A stretch of DNA of 64,000 nt from assembly GCF_002095315.1 (NCBI RefSeq), contig NZ_MLFN01000004.1, positions 97,659 to 161,658 of the forward strand, given 5' to 3'. Below, in pieces: positions 28,975-36,663 of this stretch. Source of the stretch: Pantoea conspicua. Its GTDB lineage: Bacteria; Pseudomonadota; Gammaproteobacteria; Enterobacterales; Enterobacteriaceae. Position numbers and translations under genes: made by a program. How positions within the stretch are numbered: position 1 is the stretch's first letter; the number at the start of each line of letters is the position of its first letter. The notes under the pieces were generated by a model. That model had not been told where the DNA came from, made no database searches, and saw nothing but the letters and a program-made list of their open reading frames with translations.

Positions 28975-29691
28975 TTATGCCGCAGCGTGCGGACTGAGAA
29001 AGCGGCCAAGCGCGGCCAGCAGCATATCCAGCACCAGCGCCACCAGCGCAGTCGCCGTTGCACCCAGAATCAGCGTCGGGAAGTCGTTGAGGTAGATGCC
29101 AGGGAAGATCAGCTCACCAAAGCTGCTGGCACCAATCAGAAACGCCAGCGGCGCGGTACCAACATTAATGGCGGTGGCAATACGCACGCCCGCAAGGATG
29201 ACCGGTAGCGCATTGGGCAGTTCAACCTGGCGCAGACGCTGCATTTTAGTCATACCAATGCCGTTGGCAGCTTCGATCAACGAGGGGGGGACCGCACTCA
29301 GACCGGAGAAAGTGTTACGTACGATAGGCAGCAGAGAGGCGAGAAACAGTGCAATCAGCGCGGGACGGTCACCGATGCCGATGATCACCATCGCTAATGC
29401 CAGCACCGCCAGCGGTGGCAGCGTATTACCGACGTTAAATATCTGCATGACATATTCGGCCCAGCGACGGGCGAAAGGCCGGCTGAGGATAATGCCGCTG
29501 GGAATACCGACCAGCAGGGCAAACAGCATTGACCAGAAGACCAGAAACAGGTGTTGCTGACCGAGATAGAGCAGATCGACTCTTCTGGCGACTAACTGAT
29601 CCCAGCCGAGGCCCCAGACTAGCGCACCCATCACCGCGGCCACAGCCAGCAGCGCGAGACCAGCGCGACGGGCCAGTGAAGCATTTTGCAT
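28975..29691 (-). CDS. osmY: Osmoprotectant ABC transporter permease OsmY
   Basis: This is the first gene of the operon: a 238-residue permease with an N-terminal helix ([20 protein letters not shown]), five further helices, and the ATPase-contact loop [20 protein letters not shown]. It is paralogous to OsmW, so the importer is a heterodimer of permeases. The symbol is that used for the OsmU system and should not be confused with the periplasmic OsmY of E. coli. The ATG at 29691 is preceded by GGGAGAG. Confidence 0.85.
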   Translation of the reverse strand: MQNASLARRAGLALLAVAAVMGALVWGLGWDQLVARRVDLLYLGQQHLFLVFWSMLFALLVGIPSGIILSRPFARRWAEYVMQIFNVGNTLPPLAVLALAMVIIGIGDRPALIALFLASLLPIVRNTFSGLSAVPPSLIEAANGIGMTKMQRLRQVELPNALPVILAGVRIATAINVGTAPLAFLIGASSFGELIFPGIYLNDFPTLILGATATALVALVLDMLLAALGRFLSPHAAA

Positions 29692-30083
29692 AAGGGACTC
29701 TCCCTGATTACGATCTCAATTGTTATACCGATCATTAGCAGCCCGACAGAAGCAGCAAAACCCGCCGCCGCTTCCAATACCGTAACTGCGATAAAATGCA
29801 GATCAAATGGCTGTTTATCGACGAATTTTAACTGAACGCTGAAAAACAGGCTTTAATGCTATAGCAGCCCTCAGCGAGGCGCGCTAGCTTTAACGCGCGA
29901 AAGCAGCCGGTGAAAAACAGGTTAAAATAGTGTTAAAGCCGCATGGAGATTGGGCTAACGCATCAATGAAAATTTTTCATCGACTTTGGGTGACAACGTC
30001 ACAATTTGTGCCACTAATGCGCACTGACGGGAAACTGCATTCGCTTAATCTGCGCGAGTGTTGCAGCTTAAAAAAGGATCTCT
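29692..30083. promoter_or_regulatory. Divergent promoter region osmYXWV / MFS exporter (392 bp, no gene)
   Basis: No coding sequence is seen. TGAAAAACAGG occurs twice in direct orientation (29840-29850 and 29911-29921, 71 bp apart), each followed by a TTAA-containing tract. A GTGAC-AAC-GTCAC dyad lies at 29990-30002, about 80 bp before the MFS start. TATAAC on the minus strand near 29718 is a possible -10 box for the osm operon. Confidence 0.45.
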
Positions 30084-31550
30084 ATGACTGAAAGCGCACA
30101 GCTCCAGACCGGGCACCGCCACTGGATTTTAATCGCCTGTATGCTGGCGATGTTTATGGCGGCGATTGAGGTCACCATTGTGGCCACCGCGATGCCGACC
30201 ATCATTGCCGAACTGGGCGGTTTTTCGCAGTTTGGCTGGGTATTCTCCATTTACCTGCTGACTCAGGCGGTCAGCGTACCGCTCTATGGGCGACTGGCGG
30301 ATATCTATGGACGTAAGCGCATGTTTTTTATCGGTACCACGCTTTTCCTGATCGGCTCGGTACTGTGTGGATTTGCTCATACCATGACGTGGCTGATTCT
30401 TTTCCGCGCGTTTCAGGGACTGGGAGCCGGTGCCATCATGCCGCTCAGCTCAACTATCGTGGCAGACATTTACTCACCGCGTGAGCGCGCCAGCGTGCAG
30501 GGCTGGCTCTCCAGCGTCTGGGGCGTGGCGGCCATCGTCGGTCCGCTGACCGGTGCCTGGCTGGTGCAGCACTTCAGCTGGTCAGTGATCTTCTGGGTCA
30601 ACCTGCCGATAGGGCTGATCAGTATGCTGATGCTGGCGCGCTGGTTACCGGCTCATCAACAGGAGGCGCAGCCGCAGCCGCTGAATCTGGCGGGCAGTGG
30701 CTGGCTGATGCTGTGCATCAGCGCACTGCTGATTGCGCTGCTGCAGGCTGAACAGCTGGGCTACTGGCTGATTCCGTTCCTGCTCTTTTCGCTGTTCGCC
30801 GGCTGGCGGCTCAGTCGCCACGAGCAGCAGGCTGACGCACCGCTGTTTCCGCTGATTATCTGGCGCAGCCGGCTGATTATTGCCGGTAACGCCGGCAACC
30901 TGATCATCGGGGCCGCCATGATGGGGATAAGCGCCTTTCTGCCGACCTGGATTCAGGGGATCGGCGGTGGTTCGCCGTTGCAGGCGGGCAGCGCGCTGGC
31001 GATGATGTCGATTGGCTGGCCACTGGCCAGCACCCTGAGCGGGCGACTGATGCTGCGCACCTCTTACCGCTTTACCGCGCAACTGGGGGCGCTGTTGCTG
31101 ATTACCGGCAGTGCGCTGCTGCTGCTGCTGCAGCCTGACAGCTCGTTGTATCAGGCGGGCTTTACCGCTTTTGTCATCGGAACCGGGATGGGCATGACCA
31201 GTACCACGTTTCTGGTGTCGGTACAGAATCAGGCGGATTATCAGATTCGCGGCATCTGTACCGCCTCGATTATGTTCAGCCGGATGATGGGATCGGCAAT
31301 TGGCACCGCCATCATGGGCGCGGTGCTGAACCTCAACCTGCTGTGGCGACTGCCGCAGGCGCAAGACCCGGTGCAACAGATTATGGCGGATGAGAGTCGG
31401 CGTCAGCTGGCTCCGGAGACGCTGCAACAGATGGTGCAGGCGATTGCCGGCTCACTGCACTGGGTGTTTGTGGTGGCACTGGTAATTGCGCTGTTTGCGC
31501 TGGGCGTGGCGTGGATGATGCCGCGTCAGCGGCCGGAACATGCAGAATAG
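30084..31550 (+). CDS. DHA2-family MFS drug exporter
   Basis: This 488-residue protein has about 14 helices and belongs to the EmrB/QacA (DHA2) branch. Motif A reads GRLADIYGRKRMF (near residue 72). Motif C-like sequence VAAIVGPLTGAWLV lies in helix 5, and the N-terminal AIEVTIVATAMPTIIAEL is characteristic. It would export hydrophobic compounds with proton exchange. No membrane-fusion partner gene is adjacent, so it probably acts alone. The substrate is unknown. Confidence 0.85.
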   Translation: MTESAQLQTGHRHWILIACMLAMFMAAIEVTIVATAMPTIIAELGGFSQFGWVFSIYLLTQAVSVPLYGRLADIYGRKRMFFIGTTLFLIGSVLCGFAHTMTWLILFRAFQGLGAGAIMPLSSTIVADIYSPRERASVQGWLSSVWGVAAIVGPLTGAWLVQHFSWSVIFWVNLPIGLISMLMLARWLPAHQQEAQPQPLNLAGSGWLMLCISALLIALLQAEQLGYWLIPFLLFSLFAGWRLSRHEQQADAPLFPLIIWRSRLIIAGNAGNLIIGAAMMGISAFLPTWIQGIGGGSPLQAGSALAMMSIGWPLASTLSGRLMLRTSYRFTAQLGALLLITGSALLLLLQPDSSLYQAGFTAFVIGTGMGMTSTTFLVSVQNQADYQIRGICTASIMFSRMMGSAIGTAIMGAVLNLNLLWRLPQAQDPVQQIMADESRRQLAPETLQQMVQAIAGSLHWVFVVALVIALFALGVAWMMPRQRPEHAE

Positions 31551-31554
31551 CGAG

Positions 31555-31577
31555 CAGGGCGACAGCGCGTCGCCCTG
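31555..31577. terminator. Hairpin between convergent MFS and ynfD genes
   Basis: CAGGGCGAC (31555-31563) pairs with GTCGCCCTG (31569-31577). The stem is strong but lacks a T run on both sides. Confidence 0.5.
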
Positions 31578-31584
31578 ATATCAT

Positions 31585-31881
31585 TTACTGTGCGGGCGCG
31601 TCCTGTGAGCTGCCGGCACTGTCTGGCACGCTGGCGTCATCGTCACGCCCCATGCGCTTGTAAACAATCTTTTGTGTGTCGTTCTCACAATGTCCCACCA
31701 CCTGACCGCCAGCCTGATCAACCTGATCGTTGGCGACGATGTCGAGACTAAAACCCGATTCGGGCACACCGTTCTGAATAATTTTCTGGCTGATCTCGGT
31801 TTTTACCGATTCACAGGATGCCTGTGCCAGTACGGGCAGCACAAACAACGTCGCGGTTAACAAAACCCTCTGTAGCTTCAT
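31585..31881 (-). CDS. ynfD: DUF1161 periplasmic protein (YnfD-like)
   Basis: This 98-residue secreted protein has signal peptide MKLQRVLLTATLFVLPVLAQ, then A-SCE. The DUF1161 core runs CESVKTEISQKIIQNGVPES, then VVGHCENDTQKIVY, with two conserved Cys likely forming a disulfide. The ATG at 31881 is used because AAGGA lies seven bases before it; a GTG one codon earlier is too close. The tail is Asp/Ser-rich and low-complexity. Its place next to ynfB and ynfA supports the YnfD name. Function unknown. Confidence 0.72.
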   Translation of the reverse strand: MKLQRVLLTATLFVLPVLAQASCESVKTEISQKIIQNGVPESGFSLDIVANDQVDQAGGQVVGHCENDTQKIVYKRMGRDDDASVPDSAGSSQDAPAQ

Positions 31882-31926
31882 CACGTATTCCTTATGTTAG
31901 TCGTCCGTCATTACTATAGCTGAAAA

Positions 31927-32250
31927 TCAGGGTGCAACTGGCCGGCCGGAGCGGCGATCCAGACAACGCAGGGTGTTCGGCTCCCAGTAGGCGTTGAGAT
32001 TCAGGCTCTGCTCACACTTATCGCGGGTATCAAAAGCACGATCGGTCTTATCAAACTCCTTCTCGACGCGGCTGTTCACCTTATTACGCAGCATACGTGT
32101 GTCATTCCACTGCTCTTTATCCTGACGCGCCGCTTCATTACTGGCGGCGCTGCTGCCATCTTCAATAATCAGGCGATTAGTGGTCGCACTGGCATTGAAT
32201 GCTGCCGCTGACAGCAGGCTCACCAACAGGACCGGGATAAATTTTTTCAT
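31927..32250 (-). CDS. ynfB: UPF0482 protein YnfB
   Basis: This 107-residue secreted protein has signal peptide [20 protein letters not shown], then SA-TTN. The core matches E. coli Ynf[36 protein letters not shown], and [20 protein letters not shown], then LDRRSGR. It is a conserved periplasmic protein without a known role. It lies between ynfD and ynfA, as expected from enterobacterial order. Confidence 0.92.
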   Translation of the reverse strand: MKKFIPVLLVSLLSAAAFNASATTNRLIIEDGSSAASNEAARQDKEQWNDTRMLRNKVNSRVEKEFDKTDRAFDTRDKCEQSLNLNAYWEPNTLRCLDRRSGRPVAP

Positions 32251-32380
32251 TGCGCTTTCCTTCAGTTAACGCAGACATCACCAATGGGAACGGCTGTTGC
32301 CGCGGGTATCGTTAGTATATCATCGCCGTTTCTTTGCTCACCAGCCGTGTGTGGTTTGTTTACGTTTATGAGAGGTCGGG

Positions 32381-32710
32381 TTGCTGATTAAAACCGCTTT
32401 GCTGTTTTTTATTACCGCGCTGGCGGAAATCATCGGCTGCTTCCTGCCGTGGCTGTGGCTGAAAAAGGGCGGCTCTGTCTGGTTGCTGCTGCCCGCCGCT
32501 GCCAGCCTGGCGCTGTTTGTCTGGTTACTGTCGCTGCATCCCGCTGCCAGCGGACGGGTTTATGCCGCCTATGGCGGTGTCTACGTGCTGACTGCACTGC
32601 TGTGGTTACGGGTGGTCGATGGGGTGAAACTCAGTGCCTGGGACTGGAGCGGGGCGATCGTCGCCTTTATCGGTATGCTGATTATCGTGCTGGGCTGGGG
32701 ACGCGGATAG
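32381..32710 (+). CDS. ynfA: YnfA-family small membrane transporter, TTG start
   Basis: YnfA is a small four-helix inner-membrane protein of the SMR-like UPF0060 family. The 109-residue product matches E. coli YnfA closely: [49 protein letters not shown] and [14 protein letters not shown]. No ATG or GTG is available: the frame is closed by TGA at 32369-32371 and the first start-like codon is TTG 32381, with AGAGG five bases upstream. The rare start suggests low expression. Confidence 0.88.
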   Translation: MLIKTALLFFITALAEIIGCFLPWLWLKKGGSVWLLLPAAASLALFVWLLSLHPAASGRVYAAYGGVYVLTALLWLRVVDGVKLSAWDWSGAIVAFIGMLIIVLGWGRG

Positions 32711-32738
32711 AGCCAGCCGGTGCGGCTGGCCCGGAGGG

Positions 32739-33485
32739 TTACGGCTTATGCACCTTGAGACCGGCCAGCGTCTGACTGACGGGCATCATCTCAAGGGTAT
32801 TAATATTGACATGCTTAGGCAGCGTGGCGACCCAGTAGACCGCTTCGGTGACATCCTCCGGCGTTAAGGCAGTGGCACCTTCGTAGACCTGTCCGGCTTT
32901 ATCATCGTCGCCCTTGAAGCGCACATTAGAGAACTCGGTGCCGCCGACCAGTCCTGGCTCGATATCGGTGACGCGCAGTGCGGTGCCGTGCAGATCGGTA
33001 CGCAGATTCAGGCTGAACTGGCGGACAAAGGCTTTGGTCGCGCCATAGACGTTGCCACCGGCATAAGGCCAGCTGCCGGCAATCGAACCGATATTGATCA
33101 CATGCCCGACATTACGCTCAACCATCTGCGGCAGCAGGGCACGCGTCATATAGACCAGTCCCTTGGTATTGGTGTCGATCATGTTTTCCCAGTCTTCTAC
33201 ATTGGCGCGGTGGGCTGGCTCAATCCCCAGTGCCAGACCGGCGTTATTGACCAGCACGTCGATTTCGCGCCAGTCGGCAGGCAGCTGATTCACCGCCTCT
33301 TCAATGGCCGCACGGTTCCGCACATCAAGCTGCACGGTATACAGATGCTCACCCAGCTCATCTTTCAGCGCTTTCAGGCGCTCGGCACGTCGTCCGCTGG
33401 CAATCACTTTGTGACCGTTTGCGATAAAGCGACGGGTGATGCTTTCACCAAAACCGGCGGTCGCGCCGGTGACAAAAATAATCAT
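32739..33485 (-). CDS. ydfG: NADP-dependent 3-hydroxy acid dehydrogenase YdfG
   Basis: YdfG is a short-chain dehydrogenase acting on L-allo-threonine, serine and 3-hydroxypropionate/malonic semialdehyde. The 248-residue protein begins MIIFVTGATAGFGESITRRF (cofactor motif TGxxxGxG) and has NNAGLALG, Ser in GSIAGSWPY, and the catalytic YGATK (Tyr-x3-Lys). VTDIEPGLVGGTEFSNVRFK is diagnostic for the family. The start at 33485 is supported by AAGGA; the upstream extension is not conserved. In E. coli this gene adjoins dcp, while here a purine cassette lies between them. Confidence 0.93.
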   Translation of the reverse strand: MIIFVTGATAGFGESITRRFIANGHKVIASGRRAERLKALKDELGEHLYTVQLDVRNRAAIEEAVNQLPADWREIDVLVNNAGLALGIEPAHRANVEDWENMIDTNTKGLVYMTRALLPQMVERNVGHVINIGSIAGSWPYAGGNVYGATKAFVRQFSLNLRTDLHGTALRVTDIEPGLVGGTEFSNVRFKGDDDKAGQVYEGATALTPEDVTEAVYWVATLPKHVNINTLEMMPVSQTLAGLKVHKP

Positions 33486-33692
33486 CTCACTGTTCCTTAT
33501 GCCATTTTCAGAGTCGATGGCTTCACCATAGCATTTCATTTCCGCTTGCGCCCGCCGAAAAACCGATCGGGTTGTAAAGGCATTTTACCGTCACGGCAGC
33601 TGCGCTGTTTTGGGGCGCACTGCACGCTAACGGGGCAGTGCAGGCGAAGGATCAGCCGGTAAAACGCACCCGATTCTGCATTCGCTAATCAG

Positions 33693-33725
33693 GCAACCGG
33701 TTGCTATTGCAAAGCAATCGGTTGC
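33693..33725. promoter_or_regulatory. Paired 12-bp palindromes upstream of guaD-xdhABC
   Basis: GCAACCGGTTGC (33693-33704, perfect palindrome) and GCAATCGGTTGC (33714-33725, one mismatch) are exactly 21 bp apart, two helical turns. They sit about 115-145 bp upstream of the predicted sigma-54 start, where enhancer-binding proteins bind. The central CG also resembles LacI/PurR-type operators, so the binder is open. Confidence 0.65.
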
Positions 33726-33772
33726 GGGGGCATTTCGTGCCGTATAAGTTGCGCAACAAGTGGTTTTTAATT

Positions 33773-33785
33773 TAACTGATTGATA
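33773..33785 (-). promoter_or_regulatory. IHF-type site between enhancer and promoter of guaD
   Basis: On the minus strand the bases read TATCAATCAGTTA, an exact fit to the IHF core WATCAA-N4-TTR. It lies between the paired palindromes and the -24/-12 promoter, the usual place for a DNA bend in sigma-54 systems. Confidence 0.6.
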
Positions 33786-33812
33786 TTACAGTTAAAAATA
33801 ATCATTTCGTTC

Positions 33813-33828
33813 TGGCACGGCAGTTGCA
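33813..33828 (+). promoter_or_regulatory. Sigma-54 promoter of guaD-xdhABC
   Basis: TGGCACG-GCAG-TTGCA matches the -24/-12 consensus TGGCACG-N4-TTGCA exactly, with correct spacing. The expected start is near 33838, leaving a 58-base leader before the guaD ATG. Confidence 0.8.
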
Positions 33829-33895
33829 ATGTGGCATTAAGGCAATCATCTGCATAATTAAAAGAAAGCCGCAGTGCTTTCGGTAAGGAAAAGTC

Positions 33896-35224
33896 ATGTC
33901 ATCAGCGACAGATACGGCGATACGCGCCAGTTTTTTTGACTTCACATCGGTGGTGGACCAGCCCGACGCGCTGCTGTCTGCCGCGCGCTATCTGGAGGAT
34001 GGGGTGCTGCAACTGCGCGACGGACGCGTGATCGGGTTAGCGCCGTGGGAGGCGTGCAGTGCCGGACTGGCGGGGCAGCCGGTCATTGACCTGCGCGGCA
34101 AGCTGATCGTGCCGGGTTTCGTCGATACCCATATTCACTACCCGCAGACCGAAATGATCGGCGCGTTTGGCGAACAACTGCTGGAGTGGCTCAACAACTA
34201 TACGTTTCCGGTAGAGGCGCAATATCACTGCCCGGACCACGCTGCCCGGATGTCGGCCTTTTTCCTGCATCAGCTGCTGTCGAATGGCACCACCAGCGCA
34301 CTGGTGTTTGGCACCGTGCATCCCCAGTCGGTTGAGGCGCTGTTCAGCGCGGCGGAAGCGCTGAACATGCGGCTGATTGCCGGCAAAGTGATGATGGATC
34401 GTAACGCGCCTGACAACCTGACTGAAACACCGGAACAGAGTTATCAGCAGACCCGCGCGCTGATTGAGCGCTGGCACCAGCGCGGACGGCTGAGCTACGC
34501 GCTGACCCCGCGTTTCGCCCCGACCTCCTCGCCACAGCTGCTGGAAAAAGTGCAGCAACTGCGGCAGGCGTTCCCGGATACCTGGCTGCATACTCACCTG
34601 AGCGAAAATCCGCAGGAGGTCGCCTGGGTGAAGCAGCTGTTTCCTGAACGCGCCGGCTACCTTGATGTCTACCATCACTATCAGCTCACCGGTCGTCGCA
34701 GTGTGTTTGCGCACTGCGTCCATCTCGACGACAGCGAATGGCAATGCCTGCACGACACCGATTCCACCATCGCTTTCTGCCCGACCTCAAACCTGTTCCT
34801 GGGCAGCGGGCTGTTTAACCTTAAACGCAGCTGGCAGCAGGGCGTCAAAGTGGGTATTGGCACCGATGTGGGTGCCGGTACCACCTTCAGCATGCTGCAA
34901 ACGCTGGGTGAAGCCTACAAAGTGGGCCAGCTGCAGCAGTATAAGCTGAGCGCCGCTGAAGCCTTTTATCACGCCACGCTGGGCGGCGCGCGGTCACTGG
35001 ACCTCGATCATGCCATAGGCAATTTCAATCCGGGTAAAGAGGCGGATTTTGTGGTGCTCGATCCGGCCGTTTCCGCCTTACAGACTTTGCGCATCGGCAA
35101 CAGCAAAGATATCTGGGAAAAACTGTTTGTTCTGATGACGCTCGGCGATGATCGCAACATTGCCCAGACCTGGGTTAACGGACGTCCGGTATGGCAGCGC
35201 GACGCGGGAGAGCAAGCCGCATGA
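33896..35224 (+). CDS. guaD: Guanine deaminase GuaD
   Basis: GuaD hydrolyses guanine to xanthine and ammonia. The 442-residue amidohydrolase shows the zinc ligands in VDTHIHYPQ (near residue 80), the FGTVHPQSVEALF segment, HTHLSENPQEV, AHCVHLDDSE and the catalytic Asp in GIGTDVGAGT. It starts at ATG 33896 behind AAGGAAAAG. Its stop overlaps the xdhA start by four bases, so its xanthine product is passed to the next enzyme of the same operon. A predicted sigma-54 promoter lies just upstream. Confidence 0.95.
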   Translation: MSSATDTAIRASFFDFTSVVDQPDALLSAARYLEDGVLQLRDGRVIGLAPWEACSAGLAGQPVIDLRGKLIVPGFVDTHIHYPQTEMIGAFGEQLLEWLNNYTFPVEAQYHCPDHAARMSAFFLHQLLSNGTTSALVFGTVHPQSVEALFSAAEALNMRLIAGKVMMDRNAPDNLTETPEQSYQQTRALIERWHQRGRLSYALTPRFAPTSSPQLLEKVQQLRQAFPDTWLHTHLSENPQEVAWVKQLFPERAGYLDVYHHYQLTGRRSVFAHCVHLDDSEWQCLHDTDSTIAFCPTSNLFLGSGLFNLKRSWQQGVKVGIGTDVGAGTTFSMLQTLGEAYKVGQLQQYKLSAAEAFYHATLGGARSLDLDHAIGNFNPGKEADFVVLDPAVSALQTLRIGNSKDIWEKLFVLMTLGDDRNIAQTWVNGRPVWQRDAGEQAA

Positions 35225-36663
35225 TCCAGTTCCTGTTAAATAATCAATTAGTCACCGAAGCGTCGTTAGATCCTAATCTTACGGTGCTTAACTATCTGCG
35301 CGGTCATCTGCGCCGCACCGGTACCAAAGAGGGCTGCGCCTCGGGCGACTGCGGTGCCTGTAGCGTCACGCTCGGTAAAGTGGTCGATGGTGCGATGCAG
35401 TATGAAACGGTCAACAGCTGTCTGACACTGGTCGCCACGCTACAGGGCAAGCAGCTGATCACTGTCGAGGATCTGCGTCACGGCGGTGCCCTGCATCCGG
35501 CGCAGCAGGCGATGGTTGACTGCCACGGCTCGCAATGCGGCTTCTGCACGCCTGGCTTTGTGATGTCGCTGTTCAGCCTGCAAAAATCGGCCAGCGGCTG
35601 GGATCGCCATCAGGCGGAGAGTGCGCTGGCCGGCAACCTCTGTCGCTGTACCGGCTACCGGCCGATCATGGCGGCTGCGCAGCAGCTCTGTTCACAGCCG
35701 GTCAGCGACCCGTTTGATCAACAGGCTGCCAGCGTAGTGCAACGACTGGCAACGCTGTCGAATCATGAGATGCAGCAGCTGAACGGCGATGGGCGGCGCT
35801 GTTATCTGCCTAAAACCCCGACTCAGCTGGCGCAGATCTATCTGGAACATCCTACGGCGCGGCTGATTGCCGGTGGCACCGATCTGAGCCTGACGATCAC
35901 CCAGCAGCATCAGCGCATACCGGTGCTAATTGCGCTGGAGCAGGTCACGGCGCTAAAAGTCTGCAGTGAATTTGACGATCACTATCTGCTCGGTGCGGGC
36001 GCCTCACTGCAGCAGGTTGCCGATTTTCTGACCGACCGGATTCCGGGTATCAGCGAAATGCTGCAACGTTTCGCGTCATTGCAGATTCGCCTGCAGGGCA
36101 CGCTGGGCGGCAATATCGCCAATGCCTCGCCGATTGGTGATGCCTCGCCAATGCTGCTGGCGCTGAACGCCAGTCTGCTGCTACAGCAGGGTGAGCAGCA
36201 ACGTACGCTGTCGCTGGACCAGTTTTTCACCGGTTACCGGCAGACCCGATTGCAGCCAGGGGAATTTATCCGGGCGATTCGTATCGACAAAGTGACGGTG
36301 TCACCGGATTTTGTGGCCTGGAAAGTGTCGAAGCGGCTGGATGATGATATTTCCGCGGTGTTTGCTGCCTTTAATCTGGAAATTGAACAGGGGCAGGTAC
36401 GCGCGGCACGGATCGCCTTTGGTGGCATGGCCGCGACGCCAAAGCGGGCGACGCATTGTGAACAGGCCCTGCGGGATCAACCCTTTAATGCCGTGACGGT
36501 GTCACGTGCCGCGGCCGCGCTGGCGGCAGATTTCCAACCGCTATCTGATTTCCGCGCCAGCGCTGACTACCGCCTGCAGGTGGCGCGTAATCTGTTGCGG
36601 CGCTACTACCATCGCTACAACGGCGAATTAACCTGTGTTGAGGTGACCCGCTATGTCTCATAA
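35221..36663 (+). CDS. xdhA: Xanthine dehydrogenase small subunit (2Fe-2S/FAD) XdhA
   Basis: XdhA is the electron-transfer subunit of xanthine dehydrogenase. The 480-residue protein has a plant-type ferredoxin cluster (Cys39, 44, 47, 67), a second 2Fe-2S cluster (Cys106, 109, 141, 143 in QCGFC and CRC), and an FAD domain from about residue 185 (LIAGGTDLSL, then GGNIANASPIGDASPML). The ATG at 35221 overlaps the guaD stop as ATGA; a longer frame from 35191 would run inside guaD and adds no conserved sequence. The 3' end overlaps xdhB by 11 bases. Confidence 0.95.
   Translation: MIQFLLNNQLVTEASLDPNLTVLNYLRGHLRRTGTKEGCASGDCGACSVTLGKVVDGAMQYETVNSCLTLVATLQGKQLITVEDLRHGGALHPAQQAMVDCHGSQCGFCTPGFVMSLFSLQKSASGWDRHQAESALAGNLCRCTGYRPIMAAAQQLCSQPVSDPFDQQAASVVQRLATLSNHEMQQLNGDGRRCYLPKTPTQLAQIYLEHPTARLIAGGTDLSLTITQQHQRIPVLIALEQVTALKVCSEFDDHYLLGAGASLQQVADFLTDRIPGISEMLQRFASLQIRLQGTLGGNIANASPIGDASPMLLALNASLLLQQGEQQRTLSLDQFFTGYRQTRLQPGEFIRAIRIDKVTVSPDFVAWKVSKRLDDDISAVFAAFNLEIEQGQVRAARIAFGGMAATPKRATHCEQALRDQPFNAVTVSRAAAALAADFQPLSDFRASADYRLQVARNLLRRYYHRYNGELTCVEVTRYVS

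Noticed and set aside
33620..33643. CTGCAC...GTGCAG dyad upstream of guaD as an NtrC site
   Set aside because: The spacer is five bases too long for TGCACC-N5-GGTGCA; only the hpxO sites have correct spacing.
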